From positions 1 to 64,000 of the forward strand of contig BPQB01000059.1 in NCBI GenBank assembly GCA_019973155.2: a stretch of 64,000 bases of DNA. Reading direction: 5' to 3'. Both the position numbers and the translations under genes were made by a program. Numbering within the stretch: position 1 is the stretch's first letter; every line of letters starts with the position of its first letter. The DNA comes from Phanerochaete sordida. Taxonomy: Eukaryota > Basidiomycota > Agaricomycetes > Polyporales > Phanerochaetaceae. Shown one piece after another: positions 24,453 through 36,238 of this stretch. Below the pieces are notes generated by a model. That model was not told the DNA's origin. It worked only from the letters and a program-made list of their open reading frames with translations, and did no database searches.

Positions 24453-24970
24453 TGCACCCATATCAAGTATCTTTCTTACACTCGACGCTTTACCTCAGGT
24501 CGGATGCAGGCTAGCTCTTGACTGCTGCTGTCAGCTGAGACGTCTGACGACACGAGCGCGTGGTGACCACATCTCTCGCCACGTTAATAAATAAGATTGC
24601 ATACTATTACTCAGCTGAGTACTTCGTCAATGCGCCACACAGTGTGTACAGAGATAGCCAGCTAAACTGCGAAGCACATGCCAGCGATTTCGACAGAGAT
24701 GAGCGTGAACCCAAGAAGAGTGCGCTGGGGACGTTAATAAGCCGTATGCCATTGCAAGACGCGACGCGTCCACCATTGCGAACGTTGCACCTATATCGAG
24801 TATCTTGCTGACATGCGAGATCTTACATCTGCTCGAATGCAGATTGCTGGCTGCTACTGCTAGCTGGTACGACACGAGCTCATGGCGAGCACACTTAGCT
24901 CACCATGTCGATTAGTAAGGCTGCACGCTGTTACTCAGTTTTGTGCGCTTCGTCAATGCGCCACGCAATG
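24453..24970 (+). repeat. Imperfect direct tandem duplication, period about 330 nt
   Basis: A unit starting TGCACC.ATATC.AGTATCTT at 24453 recurs at 24786, and CTTCGTCAATGCGCCAC recurs near 24623 and 24949. Similarity spans about 200 nt of each period. There is no coding content. Confidence 0.6.
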
Positions 24971-26067
24971 CCCACGAGGGCGAGACCAGCTGGCATCTCT
25001 GTGACAGAGTACTTCATTGACGAGACCCCAGACATAGTTCGTATGTCACATGAGAGATCACCGAAGCTTGAGGCGACCAGCACACATAATTAGACGGAAT
25101 GGTGTGACCCATGCAGCTGCATGGGCAGAATGTGGTGGCGTCACGGCGCGGGCACATGTATCACGTGAAGGAATTTTACCCGGCACATTGCAGGACAAAA
25201 TGTGCGTCTACCCCTCCTCGCGTGCTCGACGCGCACCAGCAGGTCGTAAGAGCAGAGAAAGCGACGACACAGCGGCGCACGCTGCATACGAGGCGCGACA
25301 TCTCCTTCCAACAAAGCGCGATGCGGTACTGAGGCGTAAGGGGCGGAAAGTGCGCCCTAGGTCGCCAGCGCGCCAGTGCGCCGTCGAGCTCGAAAATCCT
25401 GACGTCGACCTTGCTGACCAGAACGAAGGTCCTTCCGACACGGTCGACGAGGACGCGCAGCCCAAGTTCCCGTCTACGTGCTGCGGGCAAGAGAAGCGCA
25501 CCAGTAAAGATGCACGCCGCGAGCAGCCTGCCGCGGACTCGTGGCAGCGACTTCGCCATGCTGTCCACTTGCACGAGTCTGTTTCGCATGAAGGACCGCC
25601 ATGAACTATCGTATTCCGTTGGAGCAATATGAGGGGGATTAGAGGTAGAAAGGGGGAGCGAGGAGGGAAGGAGGCGGAGAGGTACGACGAGGAGGACGTG
25701 GTCGAGATCAAGGAGCGCGACCGCGACGTCGTCCCGAAACGGAGGGTGACGTCAGACACCGACGGCAAGCTTGAAAAGGAAAGGCGCATCAACCTCGTGG
25801 CGCAGGAACTGTCGGGCTTCTGGCGCCGACGAAATCTCAACCACGCGACTTTGCTCCCGTTCACGATGGCCGCTCGACGCACATACCTTCTTTACCATCA
25901 TGCAACCCTAGGTAAGCTACTAGAACGTCAGGCAAAGTCCATATTACTGATTTTTGTACAGAATAGCAGCTAAATATGAACTAATATTGTCCTATGTCCG
26001 TGTCGTGAAGTCGTCTGTCCACCGAAACCCTTCGTGTCGTCAAAGTCCATCTGCATCACACCTCCGC
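24971..26067. other. No confident gene; weak coding-like stretch on the minus strand
   Basis: 25180-25600 (minus) is open in more than one frame and has a hydrophobic run (LLAACIFTGALLLP), but no domain and no convincing splice chain. 25783-25805 holds the 23-nt sequence GGCGCATCAACCTCGTGGCG + CAG, seen also 3' of copies 2 and 4 of the KRE9-like family. Confidence 0.4.
25994..26014 (-). promoter_or_regulatory. 3'-flank element shared by KRE9-like genes (copy 3)
   Basis: Reads ACGACTTCACGACACGGACA + T on the minus strand, 54 nt after the stop. It matches the elements 3' of copies 1, 4 and 5. Confidence 0.45.
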
Positions 26068-26625
26068 TCAAGGGCTGTAGCCCTGGATCTCGAACTGCCC
26101 ACTCCAGTTGCCCGAATCGCCCCACACTGCCGCAAAACAACCGTCAGCTCTGCTCTCGCCGACCACGCCCGGCGCGAAGACTCACAGGTGATGCTGAAGT
26201 CGCTCAGCGTGTAGACCTCGGGGACGGTGATGTCGGCGTGCCCGTCGCGGATGTCGAAGTCCTTCGCCAGGATCACTGTGCGCGCACGTCAGCACAATCG
26301 CCGTGCAGTCCAGAAGAGCCGCTACGCACGCGGGGACCCGAAGTCGCCGAAGTTGAGCGTGATGACGCCGTTCGGGTTCGTGATGTGCGCGGGCTGGTCC
26401 GCGGTCTCCCTTTGGCGCATCTAACGTGAGCACACGCACGGGCACGGCGCGGCGCGGGGCTCACCAGGTGACGGTGTAGGTCTGCCCGGACACGAGCACG
26501 CTCCCGGTGGTCGGGAACGTCACCGTCGGGTCCCACACGTCGCGCGCCGCCTGGAGCGGGGCGGCGCGGACGAGCGTCGAGGCGGCGGAGAGCGCAAGCG
26601 CGGCGAGGGCGGTCGTGAACTTCAT
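26068..26625 (-). CDS. KRE9/KNH-like small secreted protein (copy 3)
   Basis: Join (minus) 26625-26465, 26409-26330, 26275-26186, 26126-26068 gives 129 residues. The signal peptide is MKFTTALAALALSAASTLVR, with cleavage after Ala21 predicted. The single domain runs from DVWDPTVTFPTTGSVLVSGQ and TYTVTW through LILAKDFDIRDGHADITVPE to WGDSGNWSGQFEIQGYSP. Phases 2/1/1 are the same as in every other complete copy. There is no Ser/Thr stalk or GPI signal. A secreted cell-wall or extracellular role is inferred from the family. Confidence 0.88.
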
Positions 26626-27856
26626 GAGGGGCGTCGTGCGGAGGAGGTCGTGAAGAGCTTGTAGAGGAGGTTGGGTGAGTACCTGGGTCGGTAAGTCGTC
26701 GTCTCTCCTCCGAGACGGCCTTTATACCTCGCCAACCCTCCAGGCGATGACGCCTGCTCACGAACACGCACGGCGAGCCAAGGCCGCCCCCGCCTCTGTC
26801 CTACGCCGCGCCGCGCCTCGCATGCCGTGGCTGGCAATGGCCCGGATATTCATCGCCATGGCCAGCCCACACCCTAGTCCGACCGCACATTAAGCTTCTG
26901 GGAATAGCCTCTGCGGCCGAACAAGGCAATGACCGCATCACGCGACCCCTTGCGTACGCGGTGGCGGGGTGGCGACGCCGCTCATTGCGGTGCACGCTCG
27001 TGTCCTCGCTTGATCTCGAGCTGATCCCCGCTCGCTCGCGGCACGAACGTCAGCATTCTCTCGTGCATGGGCCGCGGTTCAGATGATCGTCTAATATTCT
27101 ACATGTGCTTACTTATTTTGATTCATAGTTGAGTATATGTGCCTTCAAAGGCGTACGGCCGCACAGGAATTAGGCTGAGCGGTCCCATGAAGTCCACTTG
27201 TAGTGCATACAGGATACCACTGGTCAACAGGTTCAACACGTACGATATCGAGCGCATATATGCAGCTGAAAGATGCAACTTACGCTACTTCTGATCCTCC
27301 ACGCGCCGGAGAACCCGATACTCGCTCAGCGAAGCCACGCACCCATCTAGCGCGACAGTCTGGCATGCACACCACGCAGAGGATATAATTGCAAATGATT
27401 TGCAAATGACCAGCACCGGGAACAGGGCGTCGTAGGGACAGGCAGCGCAGCTTTCGCCTGTCTCACCGACGCACCTGCCAGACGTGCCATTGATTGACGT
27501 CTGGGGTACACACATCTAGTGCGACGCGAATGCCACCAGGGTAGAGAAAGATAGCATGTGCTATGGAGGCGGGATGGGTTGGGTGATGAGGGCGACGATG
27601 GCGATGATGACGCTACGAGACGAAGAGGTCGTGAGAAGTAGACGCAAACAATGTTCGAAGAGTGAGACGGCGCCGAAAGTCAGGGCAGCGAAGGGCGAAG
27701 AGCAGAAATATGACGAATAGAGTAAGTGTTTTAGGAGGCTACGATGATGGGGAGCGCTTCAGTCGCCGCGGTGTGGGAGACGAGAGCGAAGGTCAAAGAA
27801 TAGGTGCGGGTCGTGCTCGCGTATAGAGCCGGAGAGGTGAATAGTCGATGGCTTCA
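26626..27856. other. Intergenic, two promoters/ends, no gene seen
   Basis: 26626-26730 is the leader and TATA box of the KRE9-like gene. 26730-27750 shows no domain or splice chain on either strand. 27540-27856 is the 3' flank of the kinase gene. Confidence 0.5.
26721..26726 (-). promoter_or_regulatory. TATA box of KRE9-like copy 3
   Basis: TATAAA on the minus strand, followed by GGCCGTCTCGG, about 96 nt upstream of the ATG. Same placement as in the paralogues. Confidence 0.6.
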
Positions 27857-30800
27857 CTAGAAGTACGGAGCTTCGCTCCGCACACGGAAATGGGCCTGCC
27901 AATCTTGCACGCCTACTGGCTGCAAACCTACGAGCTCCAGGTCGGAGAATGCGATGGCACCAGGCCCGAGTTTCCAGCGAATATCCTGTCTGAGACATCT
28001 GCCCACAGCCCTCTGTATGCTTTTTGAGATCACGAACATCGAACAGACTATCCGCACGTACATTGAAAAAAACGTGCGTGTGAACGCTGACGCTCATCGC
28101 CAGATTTTTGCGAGTGGTTTCCGTGTGCATGATGGTCGCCGACCAGGGCTCGTAACCAGGCCACTGGATACGACATGATCAGGAGCTTCGTGGAAGCATG
28201 CTAAGTCGCAGACTCACCATGATTCTCAGAACCATGGCCCTCGGGCACTCAATGAGAGTCTCTGGGTCTTGCAATTCGACAAAACGTCCATGGAACACCT
28301 CGGCGCAGCTAATACCACACCCGTGGCGGCCCTGGACGTTGAACATAACCGCTGGCGGCATTAACGCCGCTTGCGAGGAGAGTGTCCTGGATAGCTGCTG
28401 GGCAGGAGACGGTCGGTATGTTACTTGAGGGACGAGTCTCTCTGCGCCAGGAAACTGACTAGCAGCATGCCACACGGTCTGCGCTGGAGGTTGCGGTGCG
28501 CGAGCCATCGTCGGCGGGCTGGTGCTGGGACGCGCTATGGGGAATAGTGGTCGGAGAGCCCGCTGCCGCGGGACGGCGGTGTCGCGGACGCTGCGGACGG
28601 AGTGTCTGCCGAGGGCTTGTTCTATCGTCCACCGGGCAATGTCGGGTGGTCCCGTAGGAGACTGTACAGAGCGATGCTGTCGAAGAAGCTGGCGCGCACT
28701 TGATCTACCGCTGCTGCTCTCTGGTCTGCTGCTTGATGCAGACTCAGATTCCGGGCTGTCGACTTCCTGGTACGGACTTGTTACTCGAGAGATCCGCCTC
28801 CGGCTTGCTGCTGGTGTTGCTGAGTCTGCACTCGGTGGGGATGAATATCGAAACATGCGCGATACGCTGGAGTAGACATCGGAGGAGCTAGGCCTGTGTC
28901 GTGCCTCCTGTTGCCAGCAGAGGGAAAGCAGGGACCACAGCGGCTCGGGAATGTCGTGTCTAGCCGTGCACCACGACGGTCGAAGGCCATCTAAGATAGA
29001 CATGGATGCAGCGACGACGGGATAGTCGTGAAAAGGAGAATTTCCGTGGAAGATCTAGAGAGCTCAATCATCAGTCATACCGAGGGACGGCTAAGCATAA
29101 GACTGAGCGCACCGTCCACACGCACATCGCGAAAGAGTGGACATCGCTTGAGGGAGTATGACGGACGTGCTGAAGACCAAATTTGGTGGGAAGGAGGACC
29201 TCGGGAGCCATGTATCGCGCCGCGCCGGCGTCGGCAGAGCTCATGCTCGCAGAGGAGGTATCGCTGAAATCGGACAGACCGAAATCCGCGAGACGAACGT
29301 GACGACCGGCGTCGATAAGTATGTTTCTCTGTCGAGCACATCAATGGATGGTGTACTGGGTGTGGTCCCGAAGACATACCACGTGCAGATCCCCATGGAC
29401 CACGTTCTTGCTATGCAGATATGCCAACGCAGACGCCATCTCGATGACCTGGGCCATGATTAGATCATGTACGCAAGTTCGCCGGTATGTCACTTACAAA
29501 TTGCTGGGCTTCCCCAAGGACGAAGGAATTAGCCGAGATAAAGTCCATGATGTTTCCGTGTAGCATCCAGTCTGTCACGAGGCAGAACCGCCCTCCAAAG
29601 AGATCGCGGTCGACTCCTATCAGTCCGCATATGTTCGGATGGTCGAGACTACGGAGCAGAGTGATCTCTCTACAGAATGTCTACCAAGTAAGGCATCAAT
29701 TATCGGCTTTTGGACAGGAACACACTTCTGTGCACGTACTCTGAGTGACTTCGAAATCTCTCCAGGTTGTTGCGGCGCGAAGACACGCATAGTCTTCAAC
29801 GCTACTCGTCGCCCGAGATACTTTCCGATATGGATGTCAGCGTATCCTCCGGAGGCGACGTGCATCGGGTCTTCGAGAACGACGCCTGTGAGATAGAGGC
29901 ATTTCGGTAGTTGGAAGGACGCCATCGACAGTCTGACGCTAACCCGTCGTAGCTGATCCTTTAGGGGAAGTGTTGCCACGAGTTGTGAAGGAGCTCGCTG
30001 CAGCTGTGTGAAGTCGCCTTGTCCAACGGTTCCGCATAGAACCTAATGGGTAATTATTCGACCAGAGAGGGACCGATAGGGGAGACACGACTTACTGAGT
30101 CCACTAGTGTCAAGAATGAGGACGCAGCGTCGTGACGAAGTCCCATGATTTCATTCCTCTCAAGATGCATAGCTTCTTGGAGCATGACAAGTACAAGCGT
30201 CTCGTCGTGTTTTAGGGCTGTCCAGAGCTGGCTTCGACGGCATGGCAGTTCAGAAGAGAGCTAATGGATGTATCAGCGGCGGGTTGACGACGAAACGGAG
30301 CACGGACCTCTATCAGCCTCGAACGATGTAGCACTGCTTTCGAAAGTAGCTCAACGCGTGTACGAGCTGATGCACAACTCGCTTCCAGCTGCATGAGGGA
30401 CGCGTAGCTGCACAGGGCTCAGCTGCTGAGAAATCGCACTAATATTGGGAAGTGACGTACGTAGACTCGACAATCTGCGGAGAATGTCTGGACTTCGACA
30501 GCTGTAAGATATCGCTGGCAATGAGAGCCGAGGTTTGCTTCACGGTGACGCAACGATCAGACATCATTATACGAAACTGTCGAGCACGGCTCACCTTGTA
30601 TATGCGCCAGGGCCGGCCTGACGCATTCAGCTGAAGACCGCTGCCTTCATTCTAGTGAGGAATCGCATGATAAGCTCGAAGTGTCATTGAAGCGAGCATT
30701 GAACTACACGCACTAGAGGAACGTGAATCCGTGCATTCTCCCGGTGCTCCATGTGTTCATGTAAAGACGCCATTTGTTCGCTCATGAAATGGTCATGGCA

Positions 30801-30887
30801 ACGCTTGCATCTGGTATTGTCTGGGAGACCTTGAGATCGCGATTGGGTAGTGCCGGGGACTAGATATTGGTGCTCTTGCCGGGGCAT
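27857..30887 (-). CDS. TKL-like protein kinase with N-terminal module and C-terminal basidiomycete domain, 12 exons
   Basis: Join (minus) 30887-30714, 30630-30595, 30537-30461, 30407-30308, 30227-30096, 30042-29740, 29680-29498, 29448-29380, 29328-29113, 29054-28218, 28163-28062, 28012-27857 gives 794 residues in phase throughout. Residues 27-48 resemble a C2H2 finger (CKRCHDHF...LHEHMEH). Residues 95-173 are helical. The kinase domain spans about 233-498: Gly loop ASGGYADIHIGK, Lys256 (RVALK), helix-C Glu279, catalytic VHGDLHVRN with Asp355, DFG at 373-375, APE at 399-401, then LWSLLSLCWQ. All catalytic residues are present. A Ser-rich linker leads to a domain from about 665 (MFNVQG...LRIMWPGYEPWS...ISDLELVGLQ-like end) resembling the basidiomycete DUF6699 type; that match is from memory. 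Substrate unknown. The true start could lie further upstream. Confidence 0.85.
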
Positions 30888-32822
30888 CCTACTCGCTGCT
30901 GGAGGTGTAGACCTACTGTAACCCCAAAATCAGCCTCGCGCACAAACTGGCTGCAACCTGGAGCTCTTTACCGCAGACTACTCTCCGGCAGCGACACCAC
31001 CCTGTCGGGGGCTGGTCCAAGAGAGGCTTTCCCGGGTTCGTAGATAAGGCATACTCGGATTGCCTCATGTTTACAGCGCGCGGAATGTCACCGCTTGGAT
31101 GGGCCGCCCACCCGCAGGATTGCAGATTAGGACGAAAGCGCAGTGTGCAGTGGGAGTTTGAGGCCTAGTTTGTAACTGTACTTGGGAGATAGAGCAGACA
31201 TTGGAGGCGTGGATCTGGCCGAAGACGTTGTCACTGGTCAGGCTGAACGCAATCGTCGCGTCCTTTCCCCGCGCTTTGAAACGCGGGTCGGGTTAGGGTT
31301 ATAGGTGTCCTCAGCGCCGCTGCCAGGGGGCGTTGCCGATTCAGATCTCTTGAAACAATCCGCGTAGCGACCCCAGGGTGGTCTTGGGCCAGGGGTCCTC
31401 AGGAACAGCGCCATATCCAGTAATTCTATCAAAGAAGCATTACGAGCGCTCACGGTCTCGCGTACTACTCCCAGCTTCAGTACTCAGTTTTGAACCCTTG
31501 TGCATAATTTCGCAGGTCTGTGAACATACTTGCTGGTCAGCATGAGAAATCTCTTACCATAGCTCATCTTTTTGGCTATAGCCTTCGCACATTCGCATTT
31601 CTGCGATGCACCCTCAATGTACAACGCGCGACCGGCACCAGAGGGTGCAGCGCGTTGCAGCAGAGCAAGGGCTTCGTAAAAGCGACGACATGGGACGCTG
31701 AGGTACAGAGATTGGGTGAGCGTTCCGAGCATGTGGCGAACGAGTTCGGTGAGCGTGCCGTTCGATGATATACTGAGCAAGCATCTTCCCAGTGCCATCA
31801 GGTTTCTCCCGAGTCCCCGCAGTGGTATCTCGTGCTGGCCGTGTACCGCGCCCTGCACTCGACCCCCATGGGATTGAAGCCATTCCTTACCGCCTCCCGC
31901 GACCCCAAAATCGCCGATATTGTCATGCGCGACAAGATGACCGACTCATGGCAGGTACCGTCCCGATTCCCGAACGCCATAGGGAAGCGGCTCGAGATGG
32001 CTAGCTGCAATAACGTAGACACAAGCCAGATGGGTAAGCGGATGTTTGCCGCGCTTCTCAGCCGTGTTGGCTCTCTGGACATGTCCATCTCCTCCGACAT
32101 TAATAATTTTCCGGGTGTTTGTCTAAGGATGAGTGCTTGTCCGCTTGTGGTGCGCCCCCGCGGCCTACTGCTACTGACTATGAGCACAATCATATTTTCA
32201 GACAGGCACATATGATAATACCCATGTCCTCCGTGATGCAGGAGAGCTCGCGAGTGGGCTTGTCTCGCTAGCCTACTGTCCGCGCATTTACATGATCAGG
32301 CACTGAAATTCACAACCCTATGCACGTCGAATACACAACTAGATAATTCACTGTTTCTGCCTTTGCTTTTCTGAGCATCCGTGGGACAAACCATACGCCT
32401 GCATGCGTCATACGACTTGAAGATGAAGACCTGCGTCGCAGAGAGGTATCCGGGGTCCTAATTCGGCGCCTGGCAGCTGCCAGCAGACGGTTTCCAGAGA
32501 TCCGAATCGGCAACGCCCCCTGGCCGCTGCTAACTTCTGATTCATGGAGAGAGCAGATGACACCAGCGCAGGTACGATACTCGATCCGTAATCAGATTGG
32601 CCAGCAATTCAAGACATCGAGCTAGCGATCATACTAATACGCCGAACTAGACACGGAAGAGTCGCCACAGCCTAAAACTACAAAGAGTGCATTAATATTG
32701 CCAGCATGCCAGATGTCCGTGTCCAGTACGTTCGGAATATTGTTCGGGGCTACTACAAACTTGAGACGGTTGTATATGAAGAGTAGGTCCGCGAACAACG
32801 ATTATGGCGTCTCGATCAATGC
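30888..32822. other. Intergenic with one coding-like exon
   Basis: 30888-31500 shows nothing beyond two telomere-like GGGTTA units at 31290-31301. The only coding-like part is 31831-32115 (listed separately). 32120-32820 is AT-richer and shows no gene; the kinase part that might follow the gene at 32823-33648 is absent. Confidence 0.4.
31831..32115 (+). CDS. Possible internal exon of an unidentified plus-strand gene
   Basis: After an acceptor-like CCCCGCAG the plus frame reads WYLVLAVYRALHSTPMGLKP, then FLTASRDPKIADIVMRDKMT and ends near SMGSLD-like SLDMSISSDINNFPG. About 70% of third positions are G or C, as in real exons here, but the minus strand is open over the same stretch too. No domain recognised and no confident flanking exons, so this may be a gene remnant. 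Confidence 0.25.
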
Positions 32823-33648
32823 CTACGCTTGCGACAACGAGGATAGGCTCAAGAGCGCCGTCGCATCCTCCTCCTGCAACGCCGAGACGGCCTCGCTCTC
32901 CCGCGACGTAACATCCCATAACATCCCACGAATAAAATGGTCGTCGATCTTGACGTTTCGGTTGACCACGACCGGGCGGCACGACAGCTCGGCCGCGAGC
33001 TAATGCAGAAGTCAGACGCATGCCTCAGAATGCGCGTATGTGCACCTACCCTGAGCAGCGCCGCACGCTGCTTGACCGCCTCGAGCAGCAGCTCAACACG
33101 ACTTCTGGTGGCTCTGGCAGCCAGCTCTAGCCGAAAGAGCTTGTCGTACCTGAAGTGAGCTACTGTCAGGCGTGGCCGAATTGGACTGAGTGTGCACCCA
33201 CGTTACTTGCGCCAAGATGCTTCCAGGTCCTTCTGTCTGCACCAGTTCAAGCGCGGTCTGCGCGACAAGAGCAGCAGTCCACTGCACAGAATGAGAATGT
33301 ATTCACAGACAGTGGCCCATAGACAAGGCAGCGACGTACCCTATAGACGTACTGCCACTTGTTGGCATCGGTGAAGTACTCGTTGCGCGGCTTACACTAT
33401 TCAAAGGCAGCGCAATTAGCATCTCTTCCGCGAGGGAAGTCGTTGACACGTACCACAGACTCCCCTCGATGGACAAGCTCCTCGTGCAACCGCGCCAATC
33501 CTTGCCCCATGAACTGAAGATGGCAGAGCTGGCAGTGCGAGACGGTGACCATCAGCATGAACTCGTGCCTCGAGTAGATGTCGTCGGGGTGGCATGGGCG
33601 GCACAGCCCACTTGGCGGAGTCTCCGCGGTCATGGATATCGTCTCCAT
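32823..33648 (-). CDS. Stand-alone paralogue of the kinase N-terminal module, no kinase domain
   Basis: Join (minus) 33648-33454, 33390-33353, 33281-33207, 33149-33050, 32999-32823 gives 194 residues in phase. The order and phases of the five exons match exons 1-5 of the neighbouring kinase gene. A finger-like CQLCHLQFMGQGLARLHEEL is followed by a short linker exon, then KYDKLFRLELAARATRSRVE, comparable to TYASLMQLEASCASARTRVE of the kinase, then LAAELSCRPVVVNRN. It stops at TAG where the kinase gene splices on. It may be a truncated kinase gene or a functional adaptor-like protein. The upstream frame 33650-33937 (Pro/Ser-rich) could hold extra 5' coding sequence. Confidence 0.6.
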
Positions 33649-34148
33649 TAGCAATTGAAAGCACGAGTTGATTGTTGTGTTCTGGGATGGCGGAGTATCC
33701 TAGAGAGTCGGGGTTAGGTGCAGGCGGCGTGGTGGGGGGACGAGACGACGACAGCGACACGGTCAGTGGGGCTGCTGCTGGCGGGCACGAGGGTTGGGGT
33801 GCCACGCGCTCGTAGGAGCCCATTCTCGTGTCTGCTTTGCCATACGTGGCAGGGCCGAAGTTGGAAAGGGTATGACATCCTGCATGCTTTGAGATGAATA
33901 TAGTTAGCGAAATGAACTGATACCGCGGACATTCCAACTCTGGGCGAAGATAAAGGCTAGGTGTTCAGTAGGGCGACACTTCCTGACTTCGTTAGATCTG
34001 AAGCATGGTCAGAGGTAGAGGGGGTATCGTATATCAACAGAATAACTCGTTATGAAGACATAGGCTAACATCCTTTGGACACACGAGGGTCATGACGGGG
34101 ACCAGTCCAAACACGTGAAGTTGTGTCGACGGAAAGCGACATGTGTAT
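33649..34148. other. Intergenic between the module paralogue and the P450 3' end
   Basis: The minus strand 33670-33937 is open with a Pro/Ser-rich reading (SSSRPPTTPPAPNPDSLGYS) that could be an N-terminal extension of the gene at left, in a different frame. 33950-34148 shows no gene. Confidence 0.35.
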
Positions 34149-36238
34149 TCACGAATCTTCCTCCGTCGCCCGTATGAGAGCCTCATGCGCCTGCGAACGA
34201 GGCCGTATCTCGCACGGGAACGGCAGCGGATAGCTGCACCACCACACCATCAGCCTGCGACCGCACATGTCACGCCGAAGCCGACTCACCACGCGAACCC
34301 GACATTGTACTCCCCACTCGGCGTGACCTCCCTCCCCTGGGCATCGCGCGCCTTGCGCACGTCAAACACACTGAGCACACACGCGACCGCGATCCAGATC
34401 GCGTCGTACGCGAGGTGGCGCCCGGGGCAGATGCGGCGGCCGAAGCCGAAGGCCGCGTCGGGCTCGCGCACGCGCGCGTCGAGCGCGTCTGCGCCGGCGA
34501 GCATGAAGCGGTCGGGGTCGAAGGACGTCGGGGATGGGTACATGGCGGGGTCGTGCAGCATTGCCCAGGAGTTCGCGAGGACGAGCGAGCCCTTGGGGAT
34601 GAAGTACCCGCGGTAGACGTCGTCGGCGGTCGAGCAGTGGGCGACGTCTGCGCGTCATTGTCATTTAGGTGAAGGCGTCTTAGGCACGATGTGCATACCG
34701 ATGGGCAAGACTGGGTTCCAGCGAAGAGACTCCTTGACGATCGCATCGATGTACGGCAGGTCTTCTTGGTCCGCGAACGTGGGCAGCCGGCCGGGGCAGA
34801 CGCGGTCGAGGGCTTCTTGCGCCCGCTTCTGGATCGCGGGGTTCAGGACAACACCGAGCAGGAATGAGCCGAGCGCGGAGACCGTCTGGTAATGGTCATC
34901 AGTCAAGGTTTTCCTACATGCGGAACAATGCGACGTACTGTATCCGAGCCGCCTGTCGTTCGAGAGAACCTTGAGTGACAGGCCATGGTCGACGGACTGT
35001 CAGCGCACCTGCATACATCGACCCCAGCGCAAACTTGATGTCGTCTTCGGTGTAACTTCCCGCATCCTCTCCAGTCTGGAGGCTCTCCAGCAGTGACTTC
35101 GCAGCGCAGTCTGGCGATTCCCCGCGGAGCTGCATAGGACGTCAGAGGTTTACCACTTCACGGAGACGTAGCATGGACGCACCGTGCGCTCCTTCGCGAT
35201 CGCGAAAGGTTTGTCACGCAGCTCCGTGATGTACTTGCGCCACACCTTCGCGTCGCGCTGGAACTTCGCTCCGGGGAACCACTCCGGAATGTGCTTCACT
35301 GTTACACTTCTCAGGTTCGGATCGACGAAGAAGATATGAGGCCGCTTACGGAAGGGCATGATGTTTACAAGGTACGATCCGGGGTTGCACGTCGCAACGA
35401 CAGCGCCGACGGCGTGCTCCGCGGTGTCGACGTAGGGGTCTTCTCGGCCAGTGACTTCGATTCCGTACGCGATGCGCAGGATCTCGAATGCTGACATGCT
35501 GCGAAAGTGACCGTCAGCAGCTGCCAGATATGCACTTGGACAGAACGCACTGTCTGAGATGCCCCATGAACTCCGCAGGCTCGCGCAGGAGGTTGCGCAG
35601 GAACTGGTGCGTCGCGTGTTCCTCGAGGCCGCGGAAGCGCTTCACGACCTGCGGGCCGAGTTCGTGCTGAAACACTCGCCGGCCGTTCCGCCAGGAGTCG
35701 TCGTAGTGCCTGAAGGCGACGTTCCAGCCGAACCCGCATCTGGACGTTTGTGAGCTCTGCAGCGTAGCGATTCTCGTGTGGTGGGGACGTACAGGTCGTT
35801 CAACATCGGCATGTCTGGTCTGCGCAAAGGTAAGCGAAGGATGAGAACGGCTTCGGAGCTGCTTTACCTGTCGGAATAGATGGCAGACCGCTTGTCCAAG
35901 AGGTCGTTCGCAGCTTCGAGGGAGTTGACGATGATGATGTTGCTCCCGAGGACCTCCAAGCGCAGGATATCCGAGTCTGATTTAAGGCCCCGAGCACCCG
36001 TAAGCATGTCAATTATACGACAGAGTGGATCGTGGTGCTCACCATACTTCTCGCCCCAGCGAATATACGTCGTCCAGGACGGATTGTCCGGCATGTCGAG
36101 CAGGTTGCCAAGGAGCGGCAGGCCAGGCGGACCAGGCGGATGAGCCCCTCTTCGGTCATCTTCTCTCCTTCTCGCTACCCAGCGCACGAATACAATGAGG
36201 GCAAGGCCTATGAGGCCTTGCATAACTGCGGAGACCAT
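34149..36238 (-). CDS. Cytochrome P450 monooxygenase, 11 exons
   Basis: Join (minus) 36238-36043, 35976-35868, 35819-35793, 35739-35551, 35498-35350, 35298-35183, 35129-35009, 34952-34939, 34885-34699, 34647-34290, 34254-34149 gives 523 residues, normal for a microsomal P450. An N-terminal membrane anchor (VMQGLIGLALIVFVRWV) is followed by the hinge HPPGPPGLPLLGN. The I-helix AGGSDTT is at 302-308, split by a 14-nt microexon. K-helix ESLR is at 359-362, DPDRF follows, and the haem loop FGFGRRICPGRH has the ligand Cys443. The C-terminus FPCEIRPRSQAHEALIRATE is typical of expanded agaricomycete P450s. An ER-bound oxygenase needing a P450 reductase is expected; the substrate cannot be inferred. 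All motifs are intact. Confidence 0.93.

Noticed and set aside
25176..25589. Minus-strand frame with a hydrophobic run, possible secreted protein
   Set aside because: More than one frame is open, there is no clean start or splice chain, and no similarity to other copies in the window.
31290..31301. Telomere-like GGGTTAGGGTTA
   Set aside because: Only two units, with no array nearby; likely chance.
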